From NCBI GenBank assembly GCA_021822485.1, contig JAKAQP010000001.1:1-64000 (forward strand): a stretch of DNA of 64,000 nt, in the 5' to 3' direction. Of this stretch, positions 52,134 through 61,452 are shown one piece after another. Position 1 is the first letter of the stretch. The number at the start of each line of letters is the position of its first letter. The position numbers and the translations under genes are program-made. Below the pieces are notes generated by a model, which was not told where the DNA came from, searched no databases, and saw only the letters and a list, made by a program, of their open reading frames with translations. This stretch comes from a bacterium (GTDB lineage: Bacteria > SZUA-79 > Acidulodesulfobacterales > Acidulodesulfobacteraceae).

Positions 52134-52835
52134 TTAATGCTTTTGCAGTTTCGCGGCTTTATTTGCGAAAAGTTCTATAAAACCTGCCGAAGTTTTTACT
52201 GCTTCGGGTAAAATTCGGCTCATTGCGTTAAAATATTCCAATTTAGTCTTTGCATAGAGCAACTCAGGCAAATAAAGAGAAGAATTGTGAGCGTTATAAT
52301 CCACCCATCCGAAAGGATGTGCGTCTTTGTAATGCCCATTGAGAGGTTTAAACTTATATATACCTTTTTCTAATTTTAAATCTGTTTCCAAATAATTTGC
52401 CGACATCCATCTTTCGAAAAGAACATGTTTTTTTAATGCAAGATTTGTAGTATGAAAAGGAATGCATAAATCCTGCACAAGATGAACGGCGCCTCCGAGA
52501 TTTATAAACGATTTTTTAAATCTGCCTTTCTCCCAATCTTTCAGGGCTATATTAAAAAGCTGAACGCATTTTGTTCCGGCGTCGGAAAAGCCGCTGATAT
52601 ATCCTGCATGCGAATGCGGATAAAGGTAATGCCCTCCGAACCAATGAACTCGAAGTTTTTTTATAGCAAGCCTGTCGATTATGTATGAGCCGTGATGCAT
52701 TAGCCTGATTCTTTCTTCCGGTTTAATACCGCAAATGTTTTTATCGAGAAGGGAATTGATAACGTTTAATTTAGAATCGTTATAAAGAAGCTCAAACGTC
52801 TTATCTATACAATAGTTATGTAATTTTGGCTGCAT
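52134..52835 (-). CDS. Zinc-dependent phospholipase C / P1-nuclease-like protein
   Basis: MHHGSYIID, LGGAVHLVQDLCIPFHTT, His-rich metal-site spacing; no obvious signal peptide. Confidence 0.65.
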   Translation of the reverse strand: MQPKLHNYCIDKTFELLYNDSKLNVINSLLDKNICGIKPEERIRLMHHGSYIIDRLAIKKLRVHWFGGHYLYPHSHAGYISGFSDAGTKCVQLFNIALKDWEKGRFKKSFINLGGAVHLVQDLCIPFHTTNLALKKHVLFERWMSANYLETDLKLEKGIYKFKPLNGHYKDAHPFGWVDYNAHNSSLYLPELLYAKTKLEYFNAMSRILPEAVKTSAGFIELFANKAAKLQKH

Positions 52836-52888
52836 ATTATATTTATATCATATTTTTAAAAAAAATCAATAAATATTTGCATAAATAT

Positions 52889-52918
52889 TTGCAAAATAAG
52901 TATTAAAAATTGTATAAT
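52889..52918 (+). promoter_or_regulatory. Promoter TTGCAA-18 nt-TATAAT (TG-extended -10) for the selenoprotein candidate
   Basis: -35 52889-52894, -10 52913-52918 preceded by TG; overlaps tandem ATAAATATTTGC repeats (52869-52892). Confidence 0.6.
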
Positions 52919-52963
52919 GTTAACTATAGCCTAAAATTTAGTAAATAAAAAAAAGGAGAAAAA

Positions 52964-53617
52964 ATGCCCCTATTAAGCGAACAGGACGCCGAGTTCCTGA
53001 AAAAAGATTTTAACGAAAAATTAAAAAATAACGTTAAGTTAATTTTTTTTAAAGCCGAAGATGCCTGCCTTTATTGCAAGGAAGTCAAAGATATACTTAC
53101 CGAGGTTGCAGGGTTGAGCGATAAAATAACTTTGGATGAATACGACTTCGATAAAGATACCGATAAAGTTAAATTTTATGGTATAAAAAGAACTCCCGCT
53201 ATAGTTATAGAAGGCGATAAAGATTACGGAGTAAGATTTTACGGCATGCCGGCAGGCCATGAATTTATGACTTTAGTTAACGGAATAATTAACGTCTCTA
53301 CCAAGGATACCGGCTTGTCGGAAAAAACTATTGAAAAATTAAAAGAAATAACAAAACCTTATAACATTCAGGTATTTGTAACCCCTACCTGACCTCATTG
53401 TCCGCCGGCGGCGGTTCTTGCGCACAGTTTTGCTATAACTAACGAAAATATTACGTCAGACGTGATAGAAATTCAAGAATTTCCAAATCTTTCGGATAAA
53501 TATGAGGTTTTCAGCGTGCCTAAAACGATTATGAATGAATCCGCTGAAGTTGTGGGTGCGGTTCCAGAAGCGGCTTTTCTCGGTAAAGTCATGGAAGGGT
53601 ATGCTAATCGGCAATAA
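52964..53617 (+). CDS. Protein disulfide oxidoreductase-like tandem thioredoxin-fold protein, probable selenoprotein (Sec at TGA 53390-53392)
   Basis: N-terminal domain CLYCKEV; after TGA the same frame stays open 74 codons: TPT-U-PHCPPAAVLAHSFAITNENITSDVIEIQEFPNLSDKYEVFSVPKTIMNESAEVVGAVPEAAFLGKVMEGYANRQ*; UGA replaces the first Cys of a CPHC motif. Confidence 0.88.
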
Positions 53618-53661
53618 AATTAAGATATAATTTATAGAATTAAATCTTATTGATGCATATA

Positions 53662-53705
53662 AAAATGGAGGTCGTAATGCATATTTTGTTTACGCCCTCC
53701 ATTTT
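53662..53705 (+). terminator. Rho-independent terminator after the selenoprotein candidate
   Basis: AAAATGGAGGTCGTAA / TTACGCCCTCCATTTT stem (one mismatch) followed by T-rich sequence. Confidence 0.8.
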
Positions 53706-53763
53706 ATTTATTTATTGTAGGATATTTAAAAATTTGTAAATATTTTCCGTAATTATTTTAACT

Positions 53764-54210
53764 TCAGCATTTTTCTCCGGTGCAATGGTATAAAAGTACC
53801 GGAATTTGCGACTGCCTTACTATACTTTCAGCCATAGAACCCAGAACCAATCTCGTCAGCCCCTTTTTCCCGTGCGTTCCCATAACTATGAGGTCGAATC
53901 CCCCTTCTTTAATTTCGTTTAAAACTACGTTGACTGGTTCGCCGCGTGTCAAAACTGTATTAACTTTTATGCCGTTTTTTTCGGCTTCTTCTTTAAGCCT
54001 GCTTAATACGGGCTTTTCTTCTGCAAGTAATAGGTCGATATCGTTTATGCCGCCTCCCGACAGATCTGCTATATTTTGCAGTGTTTGAATATCTAAAACG
54101 TGAATAAACGTTAATTCCGCTTTAACTTCGGAAGCAAATTTAATTGCGTTATTTGCGGCACTCATTGACGTGTCGCTGAAATCGACGGGGCATAAAATTT
54201 TTTTAAACAT
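53764..54210 (-). CDS. Universal stress protein (UspA family)
   Basis: MFKKILCPVDFSDTSMSAANNAIKFA...DLIVMGTHGKKGLTRLVLGSMAESIVRQSQIPVLL. Confidence 0.95.
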   Translation of the reverse strand: MFKKILCPVDFSDTSMSAANNAIKFASEVKAELTFIHVLDIQTLQNIADLSGGGINDIDLLLAEEKPVLSRLKEEAEKNGIKVNTVLTRGEPVNVVLNEIKEGGFDLIVMGTHGKKGLTRLVLGSMAESIVRQSQIPVLLYHCTGEKC

Positions 54211-54416
54211 TTAATCTCTCCTTTTTATTTAAAATTTGACTTATTTTATATCTTAATATTTATATATCTAATTCAAATATAAAGTCAAGAAAAATATTGA
54301 CAACAGAAAAATATTGAAAAATATTGAAAAAATATAAAAATTGATTTTTATCGTAAATAATGTATATAATAATTATACAAATATATAAAAATAAAATATT
54401 AAATTGAGGAGTTAAT

Positions 54417-54986
54417 ATGTATAAATACCGGGCGGAAAGATCCATAAAATATTTTTTTATGTTTTTTGCAGCTGCCGTATCCGTCTTTTTAATTTCGGCG
54501 GCATTTTATATTATGCCGTCCACGTGGTGTTCGGCATTTTCGGCTTCGGTATTAAAAGGAGGGCGTTTATTTGCGGTTAAGAAAAGCAAAAAAAATAGAT
54601 ATTACACTGAAGGAAAGATGTATATAAAGCTCAAAATATCTAAAAATTTAAAAGCATATATAAACAAAAAAAATCAAAAGATTTATTATTTTTATAAAAA
54701 AAAATATTATTACTGGGCTAATGGTATATGGTTTGAAGCAAGAAAAATTAACGGTATGTATGCTATCACTCCTCAAAAAGAGATACCGCTTCCCCTTAAG
54801 CACGGTCCGCTTTTGAGAGTTAAAAGAAAAAAGATTCCGGCAGGATTTGCCGCTTTAAAAGTGCCGCCAAGACCGGTTAAGAAAGGGCCGCCTAACGCCG
54901 CTACGGAACACTTATATAATCTTCCTCTTACCCTTCACGGACTTGTAATTTATCAAAAAAGCCTTAATTTTAACAAAATAAAATAG
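54417..54986 (+). CDS. Exported/membrane-anchored basic protein of unknown function
   Basis: N-terminal hydrophobic segment, Tyr/Lys-rich core (KKNQKIYYFYKKKYYYWANGIWFEARK); TTGATT-18-TATAAT promoter at 54341-54370 and GAGGAG RBS. Confidence 0.55.
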   Translation: MYKYRAERSIKYFFMFFAAAVSVFLISAAFYIMPSTWCSAFSASVLKGGRLFAVKKSKKNRYYTEGKMYIKLKISKNLKAYINKKNQKIYYFYKKKYYYWANGIWFEARKINGMYAITPQKEIPLPLKHGPLLRVKRKKIPAGFAALKVPPRPVKKGPPNAATEHLYNLPLTLHGLVIYQKSLNFNKIK

Positions 54987-55030
54987 GCGGTAAAAATATA
55001 TATAAAGGAGGTTATGCGGTAATTTCGGCA

Positions 55031-55597
55031 ATGGAATTTTTAAATATCTTAAAATATCCCGACCCAAAATTGAGGGTTAAAGCAAGTCCTATTGAAATCT
55101 GCGATATTAAAAACAATATTCCTTTGATTAAGAGTTTGGTTTACACTATGTATAAAGCGGACGGCATCGGGCTTGCGGCTACGCAGACGGGTATAAATAA
55201 AAGGATAATAATTTTAGACATCGCAAGAAAAAAAGATAAAGAAATATCTTTTGCGTTCGACGAAGATAATATTCTTACGGCGAATAAAGATTTAATAATA
55301 GCCGTAAATCCTGAAATAATATTTAAGGAAGGCAAAACGACCTATGAAGAAGGCTGCCTCTCCATACCTAATTTTAATGCAGATGTAGATAGATTTTTTG
55401 AAATAAAAGTCAGGGCATACGATATTTTCGGAAATGAGTTTGTAATGGATGCAAAAGACTTGCTTTCTATAGCTTTTCAGCATGAGATAGACCATCTCGA
55501 TGGAATTTTATTTATAGATAAAGTTTCTCCGCTAAAACGCTCCTTATATAACGCTTCGCTTAAGAAAAAAAAGAAATTAGAGCATGCTGCCTCTTAA
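55031..55597 (+). CDS. def: Peptide deformylase
   Basis: GIGLAATQTGINKRIIILD, EEGCLSIP, QHEIDHLDGILFIDKVS. Confidence 0.97.
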   Translation: MEFLNILKYPDPKLRVKASPIEICDIKNNIPLIKSLVYTMYKADGIGLAATQTGINKRIIILDIARKKDKEISFAFDEDNILTANKDLIIAVNPEIIFKEGKTTYEEGCLSIPNFNADVDRFFEIKVRAYDIFGNEFVMDAKDLLSIAFQHEIDHLDGILFIDKVSPLKRSLYNASLKKKKKLEHAAS

Positions 55598-56714
55598 AAC
55601 GGTTTTTATGGGGACGCCTAAAATTGCGTCACGTTCATTGCTTGATATGCTAATGTTTCAGGAAAACGGTATCGTTGATTTACAGGCAGTTTATACAAAG
55701 TCCCCGGTATGGGATTCTAAAAAAAAAGAATATATTGAATCGCCGGTCGAAAAAATTGCCCGTGAAAATCGCATTGATTTAAGAACCCCTAAAACCTTTA
55801 AAAATAACAGGGAAGAAACCGATTTTTTAAAAACCCTTGCCCCCGACGTTATAATAGTCGTCGCTTTCGGACTCATTCTTACCCCTGATATTTTGAATAT
55901 ACCCGTATATGGAGTATTAAATCTGCATCCTTCCCTTTTGCCTGATTTAAGGGGTCCAAGCCCTATACACTATACGATATTAAAAATGATGAAATTCGGC
56001 GGCGTTACAATAATGGCTATGAATGAAGGCATAGATACCGGTCCTCTGGCGGCTCAGCAAAGAATTGCTTTAGATAAAAACGAAAACTTTTCCGGTCTTT
56101 ACGAAAAATTGTCTTTAGCCGGTTCTCTCTTGCTTTCCGGAGTAGTAGAGACTGTATATAAACATAGAATAAATTTTTTTGAATGCGGATACGGTCAGGA
56201 TTTAGCAAAAAAAGAAGGCAATAGGGCGCATGATTTAACTGCTTTAATAAAGCAGGAAGAACTGAGAATAGATTTTTCTAAGGACGAACCTGCCGTTATA
56301 TATGCAAAAATAAGGGCTTTTTCTGAAGCGGGAGGAGCTTTTTTTATTTTAAAAAACAAAAACGTAAAAATATTAGAAGCAAAGTTAATAGTCGATGATG
56401 CATGCGAAAAAACGGAAATAGAAAGCGGGAAAACTAAAAACGGCGTTCAGCATGAAACATTTGAATATTCCGATTATTGCGGCGGTTTTTCGGATATTTA
56501 TAAAAAAGAAATAGAAAAAGTATTTTCTAAATCCGATATTATTGCGGCGGGTACGGCCGTCGTTGCAAACAAAACCGGACTGCTTATTTCCACCGTTAAA
56601 AAAGGGGTTTATATACGGCTAATAAAGCTTAAGCCGGAAGGCAGAAACGTTATGGACTACAACGATATCGTCAACGGATTTAGAATTAAACAGGGCGATT
56701 TAATATGTCCTTAA
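55584..56714 (+). CDS. fmt: Methionyl-tRNA formyltransferase
   Basis: VFMGTPKIASRSL, LNLHPSLLPDLRGPSPIHYTIL, MNEGIDTGPL. Confidence 0.95.
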   Translation: MLPLKTVFMGTPKIASRSLLDMLMFQENGIVDLQAVYTKSPVWDSKKKEYIESPVEKIARENRIDLRTPKTFKNNREETDFLKTLAPDVIIVVAFGLILTPDILNIPVYGVLNLHPSLLPDLRGPSPIHYTILKMMKFGGVTIMAMNEGIDTGPLAAQQRIALDKNENFSGLYEKLSLAGSLLLSGVVETVYKHRINFFECGYGQDLAKKEGNRAHDLTALIKQEELRIDFSKDEPAVIYAKIRAFSEAGGAFFILKNKNVKILEAKLIVDDACEKTEIESGKTKNGVQHETFEYSDYCGGFSDIYKKEIEKVFSKSDIIAAGTAVVANKTGLLISTVKKGVYIRLIKLKPEGRNVMDYNDIVNGFRIKQGDLICP

Positions 56715-57457
56715 AAAAAGAACATGTTTATTTTTTGAAGATAATATCGATTTCGCTTTTTGTTATTTTATCGGTATTTTTGCTTCTTTTCTGGATAATA
56801 TCCGGCGGTTTGGAAAAAATAAGCCCATATTTGCCGTTGTATATTTTTTTCGCTTTAGATTTTATACTGCTTTCGGTTATTCTAATTTTTTTTGCGGGAT
56901 TGACAGGCAGACGGAAAAACGGCGGTAAATCTTTTCTAGTTTATCCGGCACGGTATATTTTGATAAAAATTCTTTATCCGATGGCTTTTTTTATCACTTC
57001 CGTATTCAGGATAAACAGGGACAAAATGCAGGCTTCATTTGTCGAAATAAACAATTTCCTTCTTTTCTCGTTAAATAAAAACGTAGCTTTTGACAGGATA
57101 TTAATACTGCTTCCGCACTGCCTTCAGCTTCATAACTGCAAGGCTAAAATTACCGAAGATATAAATAACTGCTTGAATTGCGGAAAATGTAACATAAAAG
57201 AGCTTGCGGCGCTTTCCAAAAAGAAAGGCATATTTATGGCAGTTGCTACCGGAGGTACGCTTGCGCGCAGAGTTATAGAGGAGAAACGACCTAAAGCCGT
57301 TATAGCAGTCGCATGCGAAAGAGATTTAAGTTCGGGAATTATAGACAGCTTTCCGCTTTTTGTTTACGGTCTGCCCAATATGAGACCTAACGGACCTTGC
57401 AGAGATACTCTTGTAGACGTAGGCGCGTTAGCAGAGCTTATAGAGAGGATTTCATAG
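56705..57457 (+). CDS. DUF116 family membrane protein
   Basis: TM segments; LLPHCLQLHNCKAKITEDINNCLNCGKCNIKEL; PNMRPNGPCRDTLVDV; downstream of fmt. Confidence 0.88.
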   Translation: MSLKKEHVYFLKIISISLFVILSVFLLLFWIISGGLEKISPYLPLYIFFALDFILLSVILIFFAGLTGRRKNGGKSFLVYPARYILIKILYPMAFFITSVFRINRDKMQASFVEINNFLLFSLNKNVAFDRILILLPHCLQLHNCKAKITEDINNCLNCGKCNIKELAALSKKKGIFMAVATGGTLARRVIEEKRPKAVIAVACERDLSSGIIDSFPLFVYGLPNMRPNGPCRDTLVDVGALAELIERIS

Positions 57458-58774
57458 TTTCTTCCTCAGGTCGTTTATTCTTTTGGCCTTGCCCTGACTT
57501 CTCTCGATAGTTTTAGGGGGGACGGCGGTTATTTTTGCCCTGATTCCGATAAGTTCGTATATTTTGTGGGATATTTCTTTCGTAACCGCTTCGATTTTAG
57601 CTTCGCCGCCGTTAAAAATTTCTTCTTTTGGTTCAACTATTATGTTCATTTTATCTAAAAGATTTTCGGTATATAATTCTATTAAATATATAGGTTCTAA
57701 ATAATCCAGTTTAAATAAAACTGATTCTATCTGAGACGGAAAAACGTTAACGCCTTTTAAAATTATCATGTCGTCTGTTCTTCCTTTTATCTTGTCCATC
57801 CTGACGAAAGTTCTGCCGCATCTGCATTTTTCTCTCGTAAGCCTCGTTATATCTTTTGTCCTGAATCTTATTACCGGCATTGCCTCTCTATTGAGGCTGG
57901 TCAGCACGAGTTCTCCTGTTTCCCCGTCTTTTAAAACTTCTCCTGTTTTTGGGTTTATTATTTCCGGAAAAAAATTATCTTCGTTTATATGAAGTCCGTC
58001 TTTGTAAATACATTCGTATGCTACGCCTGGGCCGATTATTTCGCTCAATCCGTATATATCGTAAGCATCTATGTTAAGCGAGCATTCTATTTTTTGTCTG
58101 AGTTCGTCAGACCATGGTTCCGCTCCGAAAATACCTTTTTTTAATTTAATATTTGATTTATCGATTATTTTTTTATTTATTTCCTCGGAGAGAAAAAGAG
58201 CGTAAGAAGGTGTACAGAAAAGAACAGTTGCGCCGACGTCCTGCATCATGGTAAGCTGTCTTTCCGTAAAACCGGTCGACATAGGAATAATCATTAAATC
58301 TAATTCCTGCGCCCCGTAATGAAACCCTAATCCTCCTGTGAAAAGTCCGTAACCGTAGGCATTCTGTGCTATATCTTTTTTAGAAATACCTGCGGCGCAA
58401 AAAACTCTCGCCATTAACTTAGACCATATTTTAATATCGTTTTTTGTATATCCGGCTATAATAGGTTTTCCGGTAGTGCCTGACGATGCATGTATTCTTA
58501 TTATTTTATTTAAAGGCTGAGAAAAAATTCCGAAGGGATAATTGTTTACGAGGTCGGATTTATAAGTAAACGGCATATTCTTTAACTCATCAATCGATTT
58601 TATTTTTTCGATATCGCCTAATTTTTTTATTCCATATTCTTTTAATTTTGTTTTTAAAAAACCGCCCCCGGAAAATATTAGTTTTAACGTTTTTTTCAAT
58701 CTTTCAGTTTGAATCTGCGAAAGTCCGGAACGGTCCATAGTTTCGTATTTTTTTTCGTAATATTTTATATTCAT
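57452..58774 (-). CDS. paaK: Phenylacetate-CoA ligase
   Basis: RIHASSGTTGKPIIAGYT, YDIYGLSEIIGPGVAYEC, ILKGVNVFPSQIE. Confidence 0.94.
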   Translation of the reverse strand: MNIKYYEKKYETMDRSGLSQIQTERLKKTLKLIFSGGGFLKTKLKEYGIKKLGDIEKIKSIDELKNMPFTYKSDLVNNYPFGIFSQPLNKIIRIHASSGTTGKPIIAGYTKNDIKIWSKLMARVFCAAGISKKDIAQNAYGYGLFTGGLGFHYGAQELDLMIIPMSTGFTERQLTMMQDVGATVLFCTPSYALFLSEEINKKIIDKSNIKLKKGIFGAEPWSDELRQKIECSLNIDAYDIYGLSEIIGPGVAYECIYKDGLHINEDNFFPEIINPKTGEVLKDGETGELVLTSLNREAMPVIRFRTKDITRLTREKCRCGRTFVRMDKIKGRTDDMIILKGVNVFPSQIESVLFKLDYLEPIYLIELYTENLLDKMNIIVEPKEEIFNGGEAKIEAVTKEISHKIYELIGIRAKITAVPPKTIERSQGKAKRINDLRKKL

Positions 58775-59376
58775 AATGAATCTCTGCCTTTCATAAATGC
58801 ATTAATATTTAAATCTATCGTTTTTTCTGGAACGTTTGTTTCAATGGTTTTTAGCCAAATTTCTTCTTTTATATGCGTAAAAACTGATAAAGCTCCTATA
58901 AGTATAATATTTGAAACTTTAATATTTCCGAGATTTTCCGCAATCAGTTTATCGTCCAAAAGAGTCAAAGATTTAAAATTATCTTTTAAAACCGAGGCTA
59001 TGGAATATATATCCGTAAAATTATTTTTGATTGTACCATTTTTGGTTTTAGATGTCCACGCCGGAGTTTTACCGTCGTTTGACGAAACTATTATCGTATT
59101 TATGTTTGCAAACTTGTCCGAATATCGTAAAGTTTCATAAATGTCGAAAGAAAGAATCGCCGTGGCGCCGTTTTTCGGTATTAGCGGGGAAAATATTTTT
59201 TTCCCGAATCTTATATGGGTTGAAACCGAACCTCCTCTCTGCGACATTCCGTGAACTTCCGACGTTTTAATATCCATGCCGCTTTCAAATGCCGCGTGGC
59301 TGATAATCTTACCGGCAAGTACGACGCCCTGTCCTCCTATTCCGCAAATTAATATGTTTTGTGTTGAATCGCCCAT
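58771..59376 (-). CDS. iorB: Indolepyruvate ferredoxin oxidoreductase beta subunit
   Basis: NILICGIGGQGVVLAGKIISHAAFESGMDIKTSEVHGMSQRGGSV. Confidence 0.93.
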   Translation of the reverse strand: MGDSTQNILICGIGGQGVVLAGKIISHAAFESGMDIKTSEVHGMSQRGGSVSTHIRFGKKIFSPLIPKNGATAILSFDIYETLRYSDKFANINTIIVSSNDGKTPAWTSKTKNGTIKNNFTDIYSIASVLKDNFKSLTLLDDKLIAENLGNIKVSNIILIGALSVFTHIKEEIWLKTIETNVPEKTIDLNINAFMKGRDSL

Positions 59377-59427
59377 TTATTTTCGCAGTTTAAATTTAAT
59401 TTATTTTTATATTTTAATTATCTTGAG

Positions 59428-61419
59428 TTAAGATTGACTTATTTCTTCGATAAAATTAAAAACGCATATATCTCGGCATATAGAACATCCTATGCAGGAC
59501 GAATCTATAAAGGGAACAGGGTTTACTGCGCCGTTTTTTTCGTAAGGCAAGCGTATAGACGGACACCCGGTCTGCATACATAAATCGCATCCGGTACATC
59601 CGTCCGATATTTTAAATTTTCTTCCGGTATCTATTTTTTTGGGGTATAATACGCATGGCCTGTCGGTTATGACTGCGTTAAGATTATTTGAATCAAGCGC
59701 TTTTTTTAAAGTTTTAAACGTATCATTGTAATCGTATGGGTCTATTACGAAAATTTCTTCTATTCCTATTCCTTCTATAATTTTTTTAATATCTATTTTA
59801 TTTGAAATTAATTGGTTGGAAGAAAGGTTTTTTCCCGTGCCTGGATGATCCTGTCCTCCGGTCATCGCCGTAGTGGAGTTGTCCAAAATAATAGCGGTAA
59901 ATTTTGCGTTATTATATTTTGCGTCTATAAGAGAAGTTATGCCGGAATGAAAGAACGTAGAATCGCCCAAAATTCCTACTGTTTTTTTATGCGAAGATTT
60001 TGTAAGGGACAAACCTTGTGCAGCGCCGAAAGCAAGCCCCATCGAAATACAGCTGTCCATGGCGTTAAGAGGCGGCAGTGCTCCAAGAGTATAGCATCCT
60101 ATATCGCCCATAACTGGAACTTTTAATTTTTTAAGAGCGTAAAATACCGAAGTGTGAGGGCATCCGCTGCACAAAGCCGGAAATCTCGGCGGCAGAGTAT
60201 TGCGCAAACTAATGCGAAAGTCTTTATCCGCATCATTTTCTTTAGCGATATGTTTTTTGCCATTAAAAAAGCCGGCTTTTTGAAGTCCCGATAATACGAT
60301 ATCGGGATTAAATTCTCCGTCCTGCGGAAAATATTCTTTTCCTTTTAATTCTATGCCAAACGACGCTATTTCGTTTTGGATAAAAGGCTCTAATTCTTCA
60401 ATTATAACTATGTCTTTAACGTTTTTTACGAAATCTTTTATTAATAAATCCGGAAGCGGATAAGAAAAAGACAGTTTTAAAAAAGAAGCAAAAGGCGCAA
60501 TTTCTTTAGCGTACTGATAAGAAATGCCGCTTGTTATTATGCCGAATTCTTTATCGTTATATTCAATCGAGTTTAATCCTGATCCGTTAGAAAAATCAAT
60601 AAGCCGTTTTAACCTCTCTAAAGCGGTTTTATGTCTTTTTCTTGCATAAACTGGAACCATTACGAATTTTTCAATATCTTTTCTGTAAATATTTTTCGTG
60701 TTTTCAAGTTCTTCTGCCGGCGGAAATTTGCCGGAAAAAACGGCGACGCTTCTTGAATGGGATATTCTCGTAGTAGTTCTTAAAATAACCGGAGTATCGA
60801 ATTCTTCGCTTACGTCGAAAGCTTTTGAAGTAAAATCTAAACATTCCTGGCTGTCGGAAGGTTCTAACATCGGTATTTTCGCAAATTTTGAATAAAGCCT
60901 GTTATCCTGTTCGTTTTGAGAACTGTGCATTCCAGGGTCGTCGGCGGTAACTACGACTAATCCACCTCTTACTCCCGTAAGCGCGAGAGTCATAAGCGGG
61001 TCGGAAGCAACGTTTAAGCCGACGTGTTTAGTGGTAAACATTGCCCTTTTATAGCCTATAGACGTTCCTATCGCTATTTCTAACGCTGTTTTTTCATTGA
61101 TAGACCAGTTTACTATTGCGCTGCTGTTTAATTTAGATAAATAAGGAAGTATTTCCGAACTCGGCGTTCCGGGGTAGCCGACGGCGGTATAAACGCCTGC
61201 TTTTGCTCCGCCTAAAGCGATTGCTTCATTACCGGTAAGAAGTAATTTTGAATAGTCTGAAGTTTTATTAAGCAAAAAATTAAGTCCGTATTTATTATTT
61301 GCGTTATATATTTTATATAGCAATATAAGATAAGATGAATAAAAAAATAAAGGAAAAACTAAAGAATTATAATATATAAATGCGTATTTTACCGATAAAA
61401 ATAACAACAACAATAACAA
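59428..61419 (-). CDS. iorA: Indolepyruvate ferredoxin oxidoreductase alpha subunit (true start likely internal, before LLTGNEAIALGG)
   Basis: LLTGNEAIALGGAKAGVYTAVGYPGTPSSEI, CSGCPHTSVFYALKK, TMTGGQDHPGTG-like AMTGGQDHPGTG, C-terminal 2x[4Fe-4S] CTGCDLCMQTGCP...CIGCSICRDIC. Confidence 0.93.
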   Translation of the reverse strand: MLLLLLFLSVKYAFIYYNSLVFPLFFYSSYLILLYKIYNANNKYGLNFLLNKTSDYSKLLLTGNEAIALGGAKAGVYTAVGYPGTPSSEILPYLSKLNSSAIVNWSINEKTALEIAIGTSIGYKRAMFTTKHVGLNVASDPLMTLALTGVRGGLVVVTADDPGMHSSQNEQDNRLYSKFAKIPMLEPSDSQECLDFTSKAFDVSEEFDTPVILRTTTRISHSRSVAVFSGKFPPAEELENTKNIYRKDIEKFVMVPVYARKRHKTALERLKRLIDFSNGSGLNSIEYNDKEFGIITSGISYQYAKEIAPFASFLKLSFSYPLPDLLIKDFVKNVKDIVIIEELEPFIQNEIASFGIELKGKEYFPQDGEFNPDIVLSGLQKAGFFNGKKHIAKENDADKDFRISLRNTLPPRFPALCSGCPHTSVFYALKKLKVPVMGDIGCYTLGALPPLNAMDSCISMGLAFGAAQGLSLTKSSHKKTVGILGDSTFFHSGITSLIDAKYNNAKFTAIILDNSTTAMTGGQDHPGTGKNLSSNQLISNKIDIKKIIEGIGIEEIFVIDPYDYNDTFKTLKKALDSNNLNAVITDRPCVLYPKKIDTGRKFKISDGCTGCDLCMQTGCPSIRLPYEKNGAVNPVPFIDSSCIGCSICRDICVFNFIEEISQS

Positions 61420-61452
61420 CCGTCGTCAATAAATGCAGCATATAATGACAAA

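Noticed and set aside
61220-61419. N-terminal hydrophobic extension of IorA (MLLLLLFLSVKYAFIYY...)
   Set aside because: IorA family starts around LLTGNEAIALGG; the extension is probably untranslated AT-rich leader, exact start unclear
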